Below are positions 32,784-41,592 of a DNA stretch of 64,000 nt, piece after piece. Position numbers and translations under genes: made by a program. The DNA lies in assembly GCF_900110575.1 (NCBI RefSeq), contig NZ_FOEF01000002.1, positions 682,001-746,000 of the forward strand. Reading direction: 5' to 3'. This stretch comes from Amycolatopsis saalfeldensis (lineage in GTDB: Bacteria; Actinomycetota; Actinomycetes; Mycobacteriales; Pseudonocardiaceae). Position 1 is the stretch's first letter, and every line of letters begins with the position of its first letter. The notes under the pieces were generated by a model that ran no database searches, had not been told where the DNA came from, and was given only the letters and a program-made list of their open reading frames with translations.

Positions 32784-33575
32784 GTGCGACCAGTGATTCT
32801 CGTGCACGGCCTGATGGGCACCGCGGCCGCGCACTACGGACCGTGCGAAAGCCTGTGGACCCACCCGGTCGTCACCGTCGGCCTGCCCGGCCACGGGACG
32901 GACCGGGAGCTGCCGGAGCATCCGGCGCCGGTCGCCATCGACCGGGTCCGCGCGGCGATCCGGGAGCAGCCCGAGCCACCGCTGGTGGTGGGGCTGTCCT
33001 ACCTCGGCGCGGCCGTGGCGCTGCACGCGGCCGCGGCCGAAGGCGCCGAAGCGGTGCACGGTGTCGTGTTGTCGGGTTATTCGCTGATCGTGCGGCCGAG
33101 CACGCTCGGCCGCTGGCTCGCCGCGTTCATCGGCATGGCCGCCGACCAGCAGCGGACGCGCGACCACTTCGCCGAGACCCACGGCCCCGCCTGGGAACAC
33201 CTGCTCACCACGACCACCGCCGAACTGGACGACGGCTGCCTGCGGCTGCCCCAGGCCGCCGACATCACCAGCCTCGGCCTGCCGGTACTGCTGATCAACG
33301 GCGCCCTGCTGGAAAACGAACGCCTCGCGGTCCAGGCCGCCGCCGAAGCCGGCGCGGACGTCGCCGTGGTCGCCGGGGCGGGACACCTGGTTCCGCCGGA
33401 CAGCCCGCGCACCTTCGTCGCCTCGGTCGAGGAGTTCGGGGACCGGATCACCAAGCAGCGCACCACATTCCACGAACGCCGCCGGGTCGCCGCGCGGACC
33501 GCCGCGGCGCGCGAGGCGTCCCGGCCGGCCGAACGCGACGAACCCGTTCCCGCGACGCACGGAGGTGCCGCGTGA
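32784..33575 (+). CDS. alpha/beta hydrolase, TsrI-like leader-cleaving/macrocyclising enzyme
   Basis: A 263-residue alpha/beta hydrolase opening with VILVHGLMG, with the nucleophile Ser72 in GLSYLG and His201 in GAGHLVPP. It is the first gene after the precursor, exactly where the thiostrepton cluster has TsrI, a protein reported to remove the leader peptide and to open the quinaldic-acid epoxide with the freed N-terminus, forming the second ring. The same dual role is inferred here. The C-terminal 35 residues are charged and probably flexible. Stop and next start overlap by 4 nt. Confidence 0.85.
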   Translation: MRPVILVHGLMGTAAAHYGPCESLWTHPVVTVGLPGHGTDRELPEHPAPVAIDRVRAAIREQPEPPLVVGLSYLGAAVALHAAAAEGAEAVHGVVLSGYSLIVRPSTLGRWLAAFIGMAADQQRTRDHFAETHGPAWEHLLTTTTAELDDGCLRLPQAADITSLGLPVLLINGALLENERLAVQAAAEAGADVAVVAGAGHLVPPDSPRTFVASVEEFGDRITKQRTTFHERRRVAARTAAAREASRPAERDEPVPATHGGAA

Positions 33576-36226
33576 ACCCCCGGCCGGAACCGCAAGTCCG
33601 CCTCAGCCCGCACGGTGTGGTCCGTGTCTGCGGCATCCCGGCGTCGGTGCTGGGCGAGCTCAGCTCGGCGAAGGTCGCCGGGCTCGCGGACGAGCTGAGC
33701 CGGGCCGACCAGGACTGGGCCGCGTGCGCGCCCGCCGTCGCCGAGGCGCTGACCGCCGTGGTGCCGCTGGTGGCCGACCGCGCGCGCCGCAGCAAAGTGC
33801 TGGCCCTGCGGCGGATCCTGCACCAGGCGGGCGAGCTGACCGAGGCTCAGCTGCGGCCGGTCACCACGCTGCCCGAGGCGGCGCAGGTGCCCGGGCTCGC
33901 CGGGCTCGGCACGCTCGCCGCCACCCGGACCGACCTCGCCGAGCGCCTCGTGGCCGAGTACGACCAGGCCTGGACCACCGAGCAGCGGGTGCTGTCCGAG
34001 GTCGCCCGCCGCGGGGAGCTGCGCACCACCGCCCAGCTCACCTCCGACGGCATGCTGCACAACCTCGACCGGTTCGCCGCGGACGTCGACCGGGGCGAGG
34101 CGCGCGGCAAACGCGCCCGCACCACCGAAGCGACGCTGGTGAACCTGGTCAGCCGCGGGGCGTTGAAGCCGTCACCGTTCGGGCAGCTGGTCTACACGAG
34201 GCCGCTGTCGATCAGCGGCGAACCCGGCACCAGAAGCACCGAACCCGATGCCCGGCAATCGGTTTGCCGCCTGCCGCGGCAGCTCGTGAACTGGGTGGAG
34301 CGCACGCTGGCCGACCACCTGGCCGGGCAGCCCGGGTTCGACGGCACCGTCGTCCTGCGTCGCGCGCCGTACGCGGCGGCCTCGGCGAAGGGCGTCGTGT
34401 TCATCGTCCGGGGGCGGGACGGCACGCACACCGCCGCGGGGGCCGAGCGGATCGTGCGGATCCAGCCGTCGCCGGTGCTCGGCATTGTCCTCGAGCTTCC
34501 CGCCGATGAGCCGATCACGGTGCAGGAACTACGAAAGCGCTGCGCCGAGCTGTCCGAAGCGGACAGTGCACTCGCGGATCTGATCGACCAGGGCGTGCTG
34601 GCCAGGGACCTCGATCTCGGCGAGCAGGAACCCGACCCCCTCACCCGGATCACCGAAATCCTGCGCGACGCCGACGCCGACCAGCGGCTGCGAGCCTGCG
34701 TCGACGTCCTGGGCGAAGTGGAAGCCACCTTCGGCGCCGCGGACACCGATCGGCGTACCGAACTGCTCGACCGCGCCCGCACCGCCGTCGCCGAACTGGC
34801 CGGATTCTGCGCGGTCCCGCCCCCGCCACTGGACACCGCGCGGACTCTCGTCTACGAGGACTCCGTCATCACCACCGCGCAGCAGGAATCGGCCGCCCAC
34901 TGGCAGCGGCACCTGCGCGCACTGTCCACAATGCACCGCCTGATCCCGCTCTTCGACGACGACGCCCACGTGCGGGCGATCGTCGCGCAGGTCGTGGTCG
35001 AGACCTTCGGGCCGGGGCCGCACCGGCTGCTCACCCTGTACTCGGCCATGTCGACCCCCAAGCTGCGGGCCCTGCTCACCGCACGCCTGGTGGACGTCAC
35101 CGCGCCGGTCCCGAGCGAGCTGCGACGGCTCCAGGACGAGATCCTGCACCAGCCCGAGAGTGACCCAGGACAGCCGGAAGCCCGGCTCGACGGCGACCGG
35201 CTGGCCGCGATCACCGAGCGCACGCCCAGCTGGGTCTCGCGCTGGCCGCGGGTGCATTGGCAGGTCCAGCGCCAGGGGGCCGGGCCGGACGAGCTGCTGG
35301 TCGTCAACGGCGGGGCCACCGGCTACGGCCGGGCGATCTCACGGTTCGCCACGGCCTACGCGCTCGCGCCGCGACCCGCCACCGGGTTCACCGAAGCGGT
35401 CCGCGCCGACATCGCCCTCGACGACGATCCGGCCGCCCCGCTCACCGACCTGTCCGCGGTGCTCGGCATCAACGCCAACGTCCATCCCCCGCTGCTGGGC
35501 ACCCACCTGCGCTACCCGTGCGGCACCCCGAAGGACTGGGGCGGCCCCGGCATCTCGCTCGAGGACTGCTGGGCCGAGGTCGAGCCGTCGACCGGGAAGC
35601 TGGTGCTGCGCCACGGAAAACAGGGACCGCCGCTGCGGCTGGTGACGCTGAACTTCCTGCTGAACGACCTCGCGCCCCAGCTGTACCGGTTCCTGAACTT
35701 CTTCGGCATCGGCAGCCTGGGCAACCTCGCCTGGTGGGACCGCGTCGACCAGCGCGCCGGCCAGGGCACCGAGGTCCGGCGCTATCCGCGGCTGCGCCTG
35801 GACGACGTCGTGCTGGCCCGCCGGACCTGGAAGATCCCGCCGGCCGCGCTGCCCGATCCGGCCACTTCGGACGGTGCGGCGGGCTACCGCGAGGTGCGGG
35901 CCTGGCAGCGCGCGCTCGGGCTGCCGGACCAGGTGTTCTGGCGCGGCTTCACCGTGCCCGACCCCCTGGTCGCGGTCTCCGACGAGGAACGGGCCCGGCT
36001 GACCCGGACCCTGGTGAGCTTCCCCAGCGCGGCCGAGCGCAAGCCGGCGTTCCTCGACTTCACCAGCGTGACCAGCGTCCGCACCTGGCAACGGGCGCTG
36101 CGCCGGGCCCCCGGCGAGCTGACCGTGCAGGAGTGCCTGCCCGCGCCCGGCGGCGACGGCGCCGGGGCGGTCGATCCGCTGTCCACCCGCGAGTTCACCA
36201 TCGAGACGTCAGGACGGGTTCGATGA
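33572..36226 (+). CDS. LanB-type tRNA-Glu-dependent Ser/Thr glutamylation protein
   Basis: An 884-residue Lant_dehydr_N protein. Visible landmarks are KPSPFGQLVYTRP (LanB K-x-SPF motif, about residue 200), VNLVSRGALKPS, and LTLYSAMSTPKLRALLTARL, with the conserved C-terminal block YPRLRLDDVVLARRTWKIP and KPAFLDFTS. These proteins use glutamyl-tRNA to activate Ser/Thr side chains of the precursor; the separate elimination protein that follows removes glutamate. A LanB followed by a small SpaB_C protein is the split arrangement of all thiopeptide clusters. It corresponds to TsrJ of thiostrepton. It overlaps both neighbours by 4 nt. Confidence 0.9.
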   Translation: MNPRPEPQVRLSPHGVVRVCGIPASVLGELSSAKVAGLADELSRADQDWAACAPAVAEALTAVVPLVADRARRSKVLALRRILHQAGELTEAQLRPVTTLPEAAQVPGLAGLGTLAATRTDLAERLVAEYDQAWTTEQRVLSEVARRGELRTTAQLTSDGMLHNLDRFAADVDRGEARGKRARTTEATLVNLVSRGALKPSPFGQLVYTRPLSISGEPGTRSTEPDARQSVCRLPRQLVNWVERTLADHLAGQPGFDGTVVLRRAPYAAASAKGVVFIVRGRDGTHTAAGAERIVRIQPSPVLGIVLELPADEPITVQELRKRCAELSEADSALADLIDQGVLARDLDLGEQEPDPLTRITEILRDADADQRLRACVDVLGEVEATFGAADTDRRTELLDRARTAVAELAGFCAVPPPPLDTARTLVYEDSVITTAQQESAAHWQRHLRALSTMHRLIPLFDDDAHVRAIVAQVVVETFGPGPHRLLTLYSAMSTPKLRALLTARLVDVTAPVPSELRRLQDEILHQPESDPGQPEARLDGDRLAAITERTPSWVSRWPRVHWQVQRQGAGPDELLVVNGGATGYGRAISRFATAYALAPRPATGFTEAVRADIALDDDPAAPLTDLSAVLGINANVHPPLLGTHLRYPCGTPKDWGGPGISLEDCWAEVEPSTGKLVLRHGKQGPPLRLVTLNFLLNDLAPQLYRFLNFFGIGSLGNLAWWDRVDQRAGQGTEVRRYPRLRLDDVVLARRTWKIPPAALPDPATSDGAAGYREVRAWQRALGLPDQVFWRGFTVPDPLVAVSDEERARLTRTLVSFPSAAERKPAFLDFTSVTSVRTWQRALRRAPGELTVQECLPAPGGDGAGAVDPLSTREFTIETSGRVR

Positions 36227-37224
36227 CCGGTACCGAGCCGACCTGGCTGTCGGCCCACATCTTCTACCACGGCAACAGCGACGAGCTGATCACCGGCGCG
36301 GTGCTGCCGCTGTTCGACGAGCTGTTCGCGGACGGCCTGCTCCGGCGGCGGTTCTTCCTGCGGCACTGGGAACGCGGACCGCACGTCCGGGTCCGGCTCC
36401 AGGTCGAAGCCGGGCAAGCCGAAGCCGTGCGCGCCCGGGTGGCGGAGCGGATCACCGGCCACCTCGCCGAGCACCCGGGCCCGGCCGACGCCGACCCCGA
36501 GCGGCTGCGGGCGTCGCTGCAGAAGCTCAGCCTGCTTGAACACGGCTTCGACGCCGACCCCGAGCTGCGCGCCGCGGAACCGGCCAACACCCTGCGCTGG
36601 ATCGACTACGTGCCCGAGCTGGCCAAGTACGGCGGCCCCGCGGGCCTGGCGGTCGCCGAGGACGTGTTCGACGTGAGCAGCCTGCTCGCCGGGCAGGTGC
36701 TCCGGCAGGTCGGCAGCGACAACGCCCGGCTGGGCATCGCGCTGCAGCTGCTGCTGATCGCCAGCCGCTCACTCGGCCTCGACGACGCCGGGCGCGCCGT
36801 TTTCCTGCGCTCCTACCAGGAACGCTGGCAGGGCTACCTGCCGGACGCGGACGCGATGCTCGCCGCGTGGGCCGGGCAGTACGAGCACCAGCGGGAGCGG
36901 TACCGGTCGCTGGTGGCCGACCTCGCCGAGGGGCGCCCGATCGGCAAGGGCCTCGGCGGGCACTGGGAACGCACCCTGGACACCGCGGTCGCCCGATTGC
37001 GGCCGCCGGTCGAGGACGGGAGCGTCTGGCCGTCCGATGTGGACCGTGCCGCGCCGCCGTTCGTCGCCATCGCGGCGCTGCTCTGCCAGTACCTGCACAC
37101 CACCAACAACCGGATGAACGTCCGGCCGCAGGGCGAGTGCTTCATCGCCTACCTCGCCCACCGCGCGGTCACCGAGCAGATGTCCCGTCCCCATGCGCTG
37201 GCGGACGCGGCGGGGAAGGAATGA
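36223..37224 (+). CDS. SpaB_C-type elimination protein (dehydratase second half)
   Basis: A 333-residue protein of the thiopeptide-type bacteriocin biosynthesis domain (SpaB_C). Features: WLSAHIFYHGNSDELITGAVLPLF, FFLRHWERGPHVRVRLQVE (the RxxxxxGPHxRxR motif that binds the glutamyl adduct) and the C-terminal TTNNRMNVRP. It eliminates glutamate from glutamylated Ser/Thr to give Dha/Dhb. Gene order, immediately after the glutamylation protein, matches the TbtB-TbtC and TsrJ-TsrK pairs. Confusion with the pyridine synthase is possible because both share the fold; order and the intact HxRxR motif decide. Confidence 0.85.
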   Translation: MTGTEPTWLSAHIFYHGNSDELITGAVLPLFDELFADGLLRRRFFLRHWERGPHVRVRLQVEAGQAEAVRARVAERITGHLAEHPGPADADPERLRASLQKLSLLEHGFDADPELRAAEPANTLRWIDYVPELAKYGGPAGLAVAEDVFDVSSLLAGQVLRQVGSDNARLGIALQLLLIASRSLGLDDAGRAVFLRSYQERWQGYLPDADAMLAAWAGQYEHQRERYRSLVADLAEGRPIGKGLGGHWERTLDTAVARLRPPVEDGSVWPSDVDRAAPPFVAIAALLCQYLHTTNNRMNVRPQGECFIAYLAHRAVTEQMSRPHALADAAGKE

Positions 37225-38333
37225 CGAGCATGCCCACCGACAACCGTGGAGACCTGACCGTGAACGTGCCGTGGTCGGTGCAGGAGGACATCCTGCTCGA
37301 CGTCGCGGCCCCGACCCTGGACCACTCGGTCGAGGTCGGCGAGACCCGGAGCTGGTTCTACCTCCGGGAAAGCTTCGAGGGCCGCCCGTACCTGCGGCTG
37401 CGCATCGACTCCGACAGCCCCTCGGTGTCCCGGCGGCTGTCCGCCCGGATCAGCGAGAGCGTCGGCGCGGCGGCCCGGGAGGACCTGTTCGACCACCGGC
37501 CCTACAACCGGGAGCACGACTGGCTCGGCGGCCCGGCCGGGGTCGGCCTGGCGGAGTCGTTCTGGGCCGAGACCACCCCGCTCGCGCTCGAGGCGCTCCG
37601 GCTGACCCGCGGGGACCGCGCGCTGCGCATGGCCATGACCTTCGACCTCCTGGTGTGCAGCGGCGCGCTGCTGGCCAGCCGGCTGCCGCCCAGCGTCGGC
37701 AAACACGGCTTCAAGGCCGGGTACCTCTCCTACCTGGCCACCTTCGAGGGCTACCTGCTGCTGATCCGCGACCCGGAGGCCACCCGGGCCCGGCACGCGA
37801 AGCGCTACGAGGCCAACCGGGACAAGCTGCGGCCGAGGCTGCGCTCCCTGGTCGACGGCATGCACGACCCGGACGGCGAGCTGGCCGACCTGCCGCCGCT
37901 GGCCGCCCGGTGGGTGAGCACGCTGCGCGGTTACCTGCCCGCCATCCAGCAGGGCTTCGACGAGGGCCGGTTTTTCCTCTACGCCACCCCGAAAACCAAC
38001 GAGCTGGCCAAGCTCACCGCGTCACCGGACGGGCTGTACCGGCGGCCGAAGGTGCCCTGGCTGGCCGACCTGCCCGAGCCGCCCGTGGCCGGCATCCACC
38101 GGGCCATCGCCGACAACCAGTACTACCAGGGCATGATCCGCGAGGACCGGCGCTTCCTGGCCTCGCGGCTGGCCCAGGCGTACGTGAACTGGCACCTGTT
38201 CCGGCTGGGCTTCCAGCTGGCCGACCGGTACTCGCTGTTCTACCTGGTGGCGCGGTCCTTCGAGGAGGAGTACGACCTCGACGCGGCCGAGCTGATCCGC
38301 TCCGTGCGGCCCGAGGCCGAGGTCGCCGGATGA
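37221..38333 (+). CDS. thiopeptide [4+2] cyclase (pyridine/dehydropiperidine synthase)
   Basis: A 370-residue protein related to the elimination domain but without its typical motif order: VNVPWSVQEDILLDVAAPTLDHSV, WFYLRESFEGRPYLRLRID, and C-terminal YYQGMIREDRRFLASRLAQAYVNWHLFRLGF. This profile and third position in the block fit the TclM/TbtD/TsrL enzymes that join two Dha residues (from core Ser5 and Ser14) to close the macrocycle. In series a/b thiopeptides the leader is not expelled by aromatisation; the ring stays at dehydropiperidine level. ATG 37221 overlaps the previous stop; ATG 37230 is an alternative. Confidence 0.83.
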   Translation: MTSMPTDNRGDLTVNVPWSVQEDILLDVAAPTLDHSVEVGETRSWFYLRESFEGRPYLRLRIDSDSPSVSRRLSARISESVGAAAREDLFDHRPYNREHDWLGGPAGVGLAESFWAETTPLALEALRLTRGDRALRMAMTFDLLVCSGALLASRLPPSVGKHGFKAGYLSYLATFEGYLLLIRDPEATRARHAKRYEANRDKLRPRLRSLVDGMHDPDGELADLPPLAARWVSTLRGYLPAIQQGFDEGRFFLYATPKTNELAKLTASPDGLYRRPKVPWLADLPEPPVAGIHRAIADNQYYQGMIREDRRFLASRLAQAYVNWHLFRLGFQLADRYSLFYLVARSFEEEYDLDAAELIRSVRPEAEVAG

Positions 38334-39949
38334 CGACCACGCCCTTCGCCGCCGCGACGGCGTCCGGTACGGCACCGCTGGACGCTGCGGGCGTCGACGG
38401 CTTCGTCCGCCGGCTGCGGGGCACCTTCGCGGAGATCTACCCGGCGAACTGGCAGATCGACTGGCAGAACGTGCCGAGCCCGTTCCGCTGGTACGACGAG
38501 CTGCCGCGGATCGACCTGCCCCCGGTGCCGCGCAAGCTGATCCGGGGCGACGGGGCCGCCGCCGCGCGCGTTTTCGGCCGCGGGACGGCGGAGTGGCTCG
38601 GCGCCCTGCTGCACGCGGGGTACGGGCTGACCGGGGTGCGCTGGTATCCGGAGGGCATCGCGAAGAGCAGTCCCGAGGAACCCACGCCGGTGCACCGCGA
38701 CCCGCATTACCAGCTGCGGCGCACGGTCCCGTCCGGCGGCGTGACTTTCCCGGCCGAGTGCTACCTGGGCGTCTCCGCCGGCGACGCCGAAGTTCCCGCC
38801 GGCGTCTACCACTACGACGCGACCCGGCACGCGCTGGTCCGGCTAGCCGAGGGCCCGCCGCCCTCGGGGGCCGGGCGCGCCGACGGCGGCCTGCGCCTGA
38901 CGCTGACCGTGCCGCTGTGGAAGAACCACTTCAAGTACGGCGACTTCTCCTACCGGCTGGCCGCGATGGACACCGGCGCGGTCGTCGGCCAGTTCGCCGT
39001 GGCCGCCCGGCAGTGGGGCCTGCGCTGCCGGGTCTCGTTCGCCGTCGACGAACCGGAGTTGCTGGCCCAGCTCGGACTCGACGGCGGTGACGAGGCGGCA
39101 CCGGTCGTGCTCGACATCGGCCCGGGCGCCGACGAAGCCATCGACCGGACCGCGGCCCGCGTCGGAACGCGGGCCTGGCGTGGCCGCGGCCGGGTCGATC
39201 CCGCCGCGGGCGCCCGCCGCATGCACGCCGCCTGCCTGCTCGCCGCCCGGCCGGGCGCGCCGCTGGACCTGCCGCCGATCCCCGTCGGCGACCTGGCGAT
39301 CGGCGACACGGCGCTGCCCGAGGTCGCCGACGAGCCGGCCACGGTCGGCGACGCGCTCTCGCGCACCGCGCTCGGCGAGCAGTTCCGCAGCGAACCCGTG
39401 GCCGCGCGCGAAGTCGCCCGGTGGATGGCGCAGGTGGCCGCTCCGCTGGACTGCGACGTCCCGGGCGCGGGGGACGGCCTCGCCCACCCGCGCTGCCTGC
39501 TGCTGGCCGGCTCCGTGACCGGCCTCGCGCCAGGCGCCTACTTCCCGCTGCCCGGCGGCCGCCTGGCCGAGCTGGCCACCGGCGCGTTCGGCGGGCTGGT
39601 GCAGGAAAGCCTGTTCGGCTCGTACATGAACTTCGGCCAGGCACCCCTGATCGCGGTGCTGGTCGGCACGGCCGATCCGCAGCACGGGCCGAACGGGCCG
39701 GTCGGCTACCGGGGGCAGCACCTGCTCGCCGGGGTGCTCGCGCAACGGCTGGCGGTCGCCGTGGCCCGGGACGGCTGCTCGGCGCACCCGGTGCTCGGGT
39801 TCGTCAGCAAGGACCTCGACGGGCCGCTCGGCCTGGCCGAGCGCGGGCTCACCGCCCTGCTGGTGATCGGGATCGGGCGCTACCGCCGGGCGCTCTACCT
39901 GGAAAGCGGGTTGAACCCGGCCGCCGGTGTGACAGGGGACAGGGCATGA
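38330..39949 (+). CDS. SagB-type FMN-dependent azoline dehydrogenase
   Basis: A 539-residue protein with the nitroreductase-like fold of thiazole-forming dehydrogenases. Landmarks are RTALGEQFRSEPVAAREVARWMAQ (R-S-R-type FMN-binding helix), CLLLAGSVTGLAPGAYFPLPGG and VLGFVSKDLDGPLGLAERGLTALLVIGIG. The N-terminal half (PSPFRWYDELPRIDLPPVP, then RRTVPSGGVTFPAECYLGV) is the typical TOMM SagB extension. It oxidises thiazolines to thiazoles, leaving one thiazoline (core Cys9) in the thiostrepton class. It matches TsrM in the Liu-lab naming. Confidence 0.88.
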   Translation: MTTTPFAAATASGTAPLDAAGVDGFVRRLRGTFAEIYPANWQIDWQNVPSPFRWYDELPRIDLPPVPRKLIRGDGAAAARVFGRGTAEWLGALLHAGYGLTGVRWYPEGIAKSSPEEPTPVHRDPHYQLRRTVPSGGVTFPAECYLGVSAGDAEVPAGVYHYDATRHALVRLAEGPPPSGAGRADGGLRLTLTVPLWKNHFKYGDFSYRLAAMDTGAVVGQFAVAARQWGLRCRVSFAVDEPELLAQLGLDGGDEAAPVVLDIGPGADEAIDRTAARVGTRAWRGRGRVDPAAGARRMHAACLLAARPGAPLDLPPIPVGDLAIGDTALPEVADEPATVGDALSRTALGEQFRSEPVAAREVARWMAQVAAPLDCDVPGAGDGLAHPRCLLLAGSVTGLAPGAYFPLPGGRLAELATGAFGGLVQESLFGSYMNFGQAPLIAVLVGTADPQHGPNGPVGYRGQHLLAGVLAQRLAVAVARDGCSAHPVLGFVSKDLDGPLGLAERGLTALLVIGIGRYRRALYLESGLNPAAGVTGDRA

Positions 39950-41592
39950 CCGAGACACTGCTGCGGCTTCGCGCCGACACCTACTACATGCCGGTTCGCG
40001 ACGGCGTGTGGATCCGCACCACGGCGGGCTCCTTCACCCTGCGCGGCGCCAACGCGGCCGCCTGGGTGCAGCAGCTCGCCCCGCTGCTGGACCAGGGCGT
40101 GGAGCCGGACCGGCTCTACGCGTCGCTGCGCCCGGAGCAGGTCGGCTACGTGCGCAAGCTGATCGGCGCGCTGGAATCGCGCCAGGTGCTGCGGCGGGAG
40201 CCGGACTCCGAGGATCCGGTGCTGGCCGGGGCCTTCCCGCAGCAGATGGAGTTCCTGCGGCACTTCACCCCGGACGCGCAGGCCGCGCTGGCGCGGGTCC
40301 GGCGCACTCCCGTGGCCGTCGCCGGGACCGCGCGCCGCGCGAACCTGCTCGCCGCCACGCTGGCCGAGACCGGGTTCGCCGACATCGCGCTGCTCGGCTG
40401 CGAGCCCGACGAGGACTTGGCTGAGCTGGCCGAAGAGTACGCGGCGCACGGCACCCCGGTCCGGTTCACCACGACCTCCGACGCGGAGGATCGCTTGGTG
40501 GTCGGCGTCTTCGCGACCGGCGAGGAAGACCTGGGCTTCGCGCTGGCTGATCGCGCGGCCGCCGCGGGGACCGGCGCGTGGCTCGGCCTGGTCCGCGGCC
40601 AGGCCATGCTGCTCAAGGGACAGCGGCCCGGCTCCGGCACCGCCTGCGTACGCTGCGCCTGGCGCCGGCTGGTGCACGCCGTGGTGGCGCTGCCGCCGTC
40701 CGAAGGGCTCGGGCACACCCAGGTCTCGGTGGCCGGCGCGGTCCTCGGCCAGGAGCTGTTCCAGCACGTCGCCACCGGCCGGGCCGACCGGCTGGCCGAG
40801 GGTGTGGTGGTCGACCTGACCCGGCTGAGCATCTGGCGGACCGCGATCGACCCGGACCCGGGCTGCCCGGCCGCCGACGTCCACCGCGACGACCCGGAAC
40901 CCGAAGCGCGCCAAGGGAAGTTCCCGGACGTGGTGTTCGGGGCCCGGTGCTTCGGGCCCCTGGTGAGCTGCTCCCCCAAGCAGTACCGGCAGCTGCCGCT
41001 CGCCGTCGTCCGGCTGCAGGCCAACCCGCTCGGCCGGACCGAACCGGCCGCGCCGGGCGACGGACCGCTGATCGTCGCCGAGACCATGGCCGCGGCCCGG
41101 CACGAAGCCGTGCTGCTGGCGGTGCGCGAAACCGTGTCCGGCCAAGGCATCGCCCCCGGCACGCCGGTCGAGGTCGGCCTCGACCCGGCCGAAGCGCTGG
41201 GCCGGGCGCTGGTGCGCCACGCCGAAACCCACCTGGCCGAAGGCTGGGCTCCGGCCGAGCCCGCTCCGGAACGCCATGCTCGGGCCCGGCTGGCCAGCCT
41301 TGCCGGGGAGGTGCCGGCGGTGACGGTCGAGTCGCATCCGTCCGGGCTGTGGCGCGCGACCGTCGGCGGGCACCGGCCGCTCGCCGGACTGGACGCCGAG
41401 CACGCGGAGGAACGGGCCCTGCTCTCGGTTCTCGGTGCCACGCAACTCGGCGACGAGGAGACCGCGCCGGTTCCCGCGGCCGGGCGCGCTGCGGCCGATC
41501 CGGACCGGATCTGCTCGGCGCTCGGGCTGTCCCCGCGTCCGGTTGTCCTGCCGGCGCTGGTTTCCGGGCACCTGGCCGGAGTCGCGCTGTGA
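39946..41592 (+). CDS. Ocin-ThiF-like protein with leader-recognition domain
   Basis: A 548-residue TOMM protein. The first 90 residues (LRLRADTYYMPVRDGVWIRTTAGSFTLRG) form a winged-helix RiPP recognition element; the middle is a degenerate E1/ThiF Rossmann fold without a visible ATP-binding motif, and CVRC marks one half of a zinc site. These proteins bind the leader and present the core to the YcaO cyclodehydratase. It corresponds to TsrN. It overlaps the YcaO gene by 4 nt. Confidence 0.85.
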   Translation: MTETLLRLRADTYYMPVRDGVWIRTTAGSFTLRGANAAAWVQQLAPLLDQGVEPDRLYASLRPEQVGYVRKLIGALESRQVLRREPDSEDPVLAGAFPQQMEFLRHFTPDAQAALARVRRTPVAVAGTARRANLLAATLAETGFADIALLGCEPDEDLAELAEEYAAHGTPVRFTTTSDAEDRLVVGVFATGEEDLGFALADRAAAAGTGAWLGLVRGQAMLLKGQRPGSGTACVRCAWRRLVHAVVALPPSEGLGHTQVSVAGAVLGQELFQHVATGRADRLAEGVVVDLTRLSIWRTAIDPDPGCPAADVHRDDPEPEARQGKFPDVVFGARCFGPLVSCSPKQYRQLPLAVVRLQANPLGRTEPAAPGDGPLIVAETMAAARHEAVLLAVRETVSGQGIAPGTPVEVGLDPAEALGRALVRHAETHLAEGWAPAEPAPERHARARLASLAGEVPAVTVESHPSGLWRATVGGHRPLAGLDAEHAEERALLSVLGATQLGDEETAPVPAAGRAAADPDRICSALGLSPRPVVLPALVSGHLAGVAL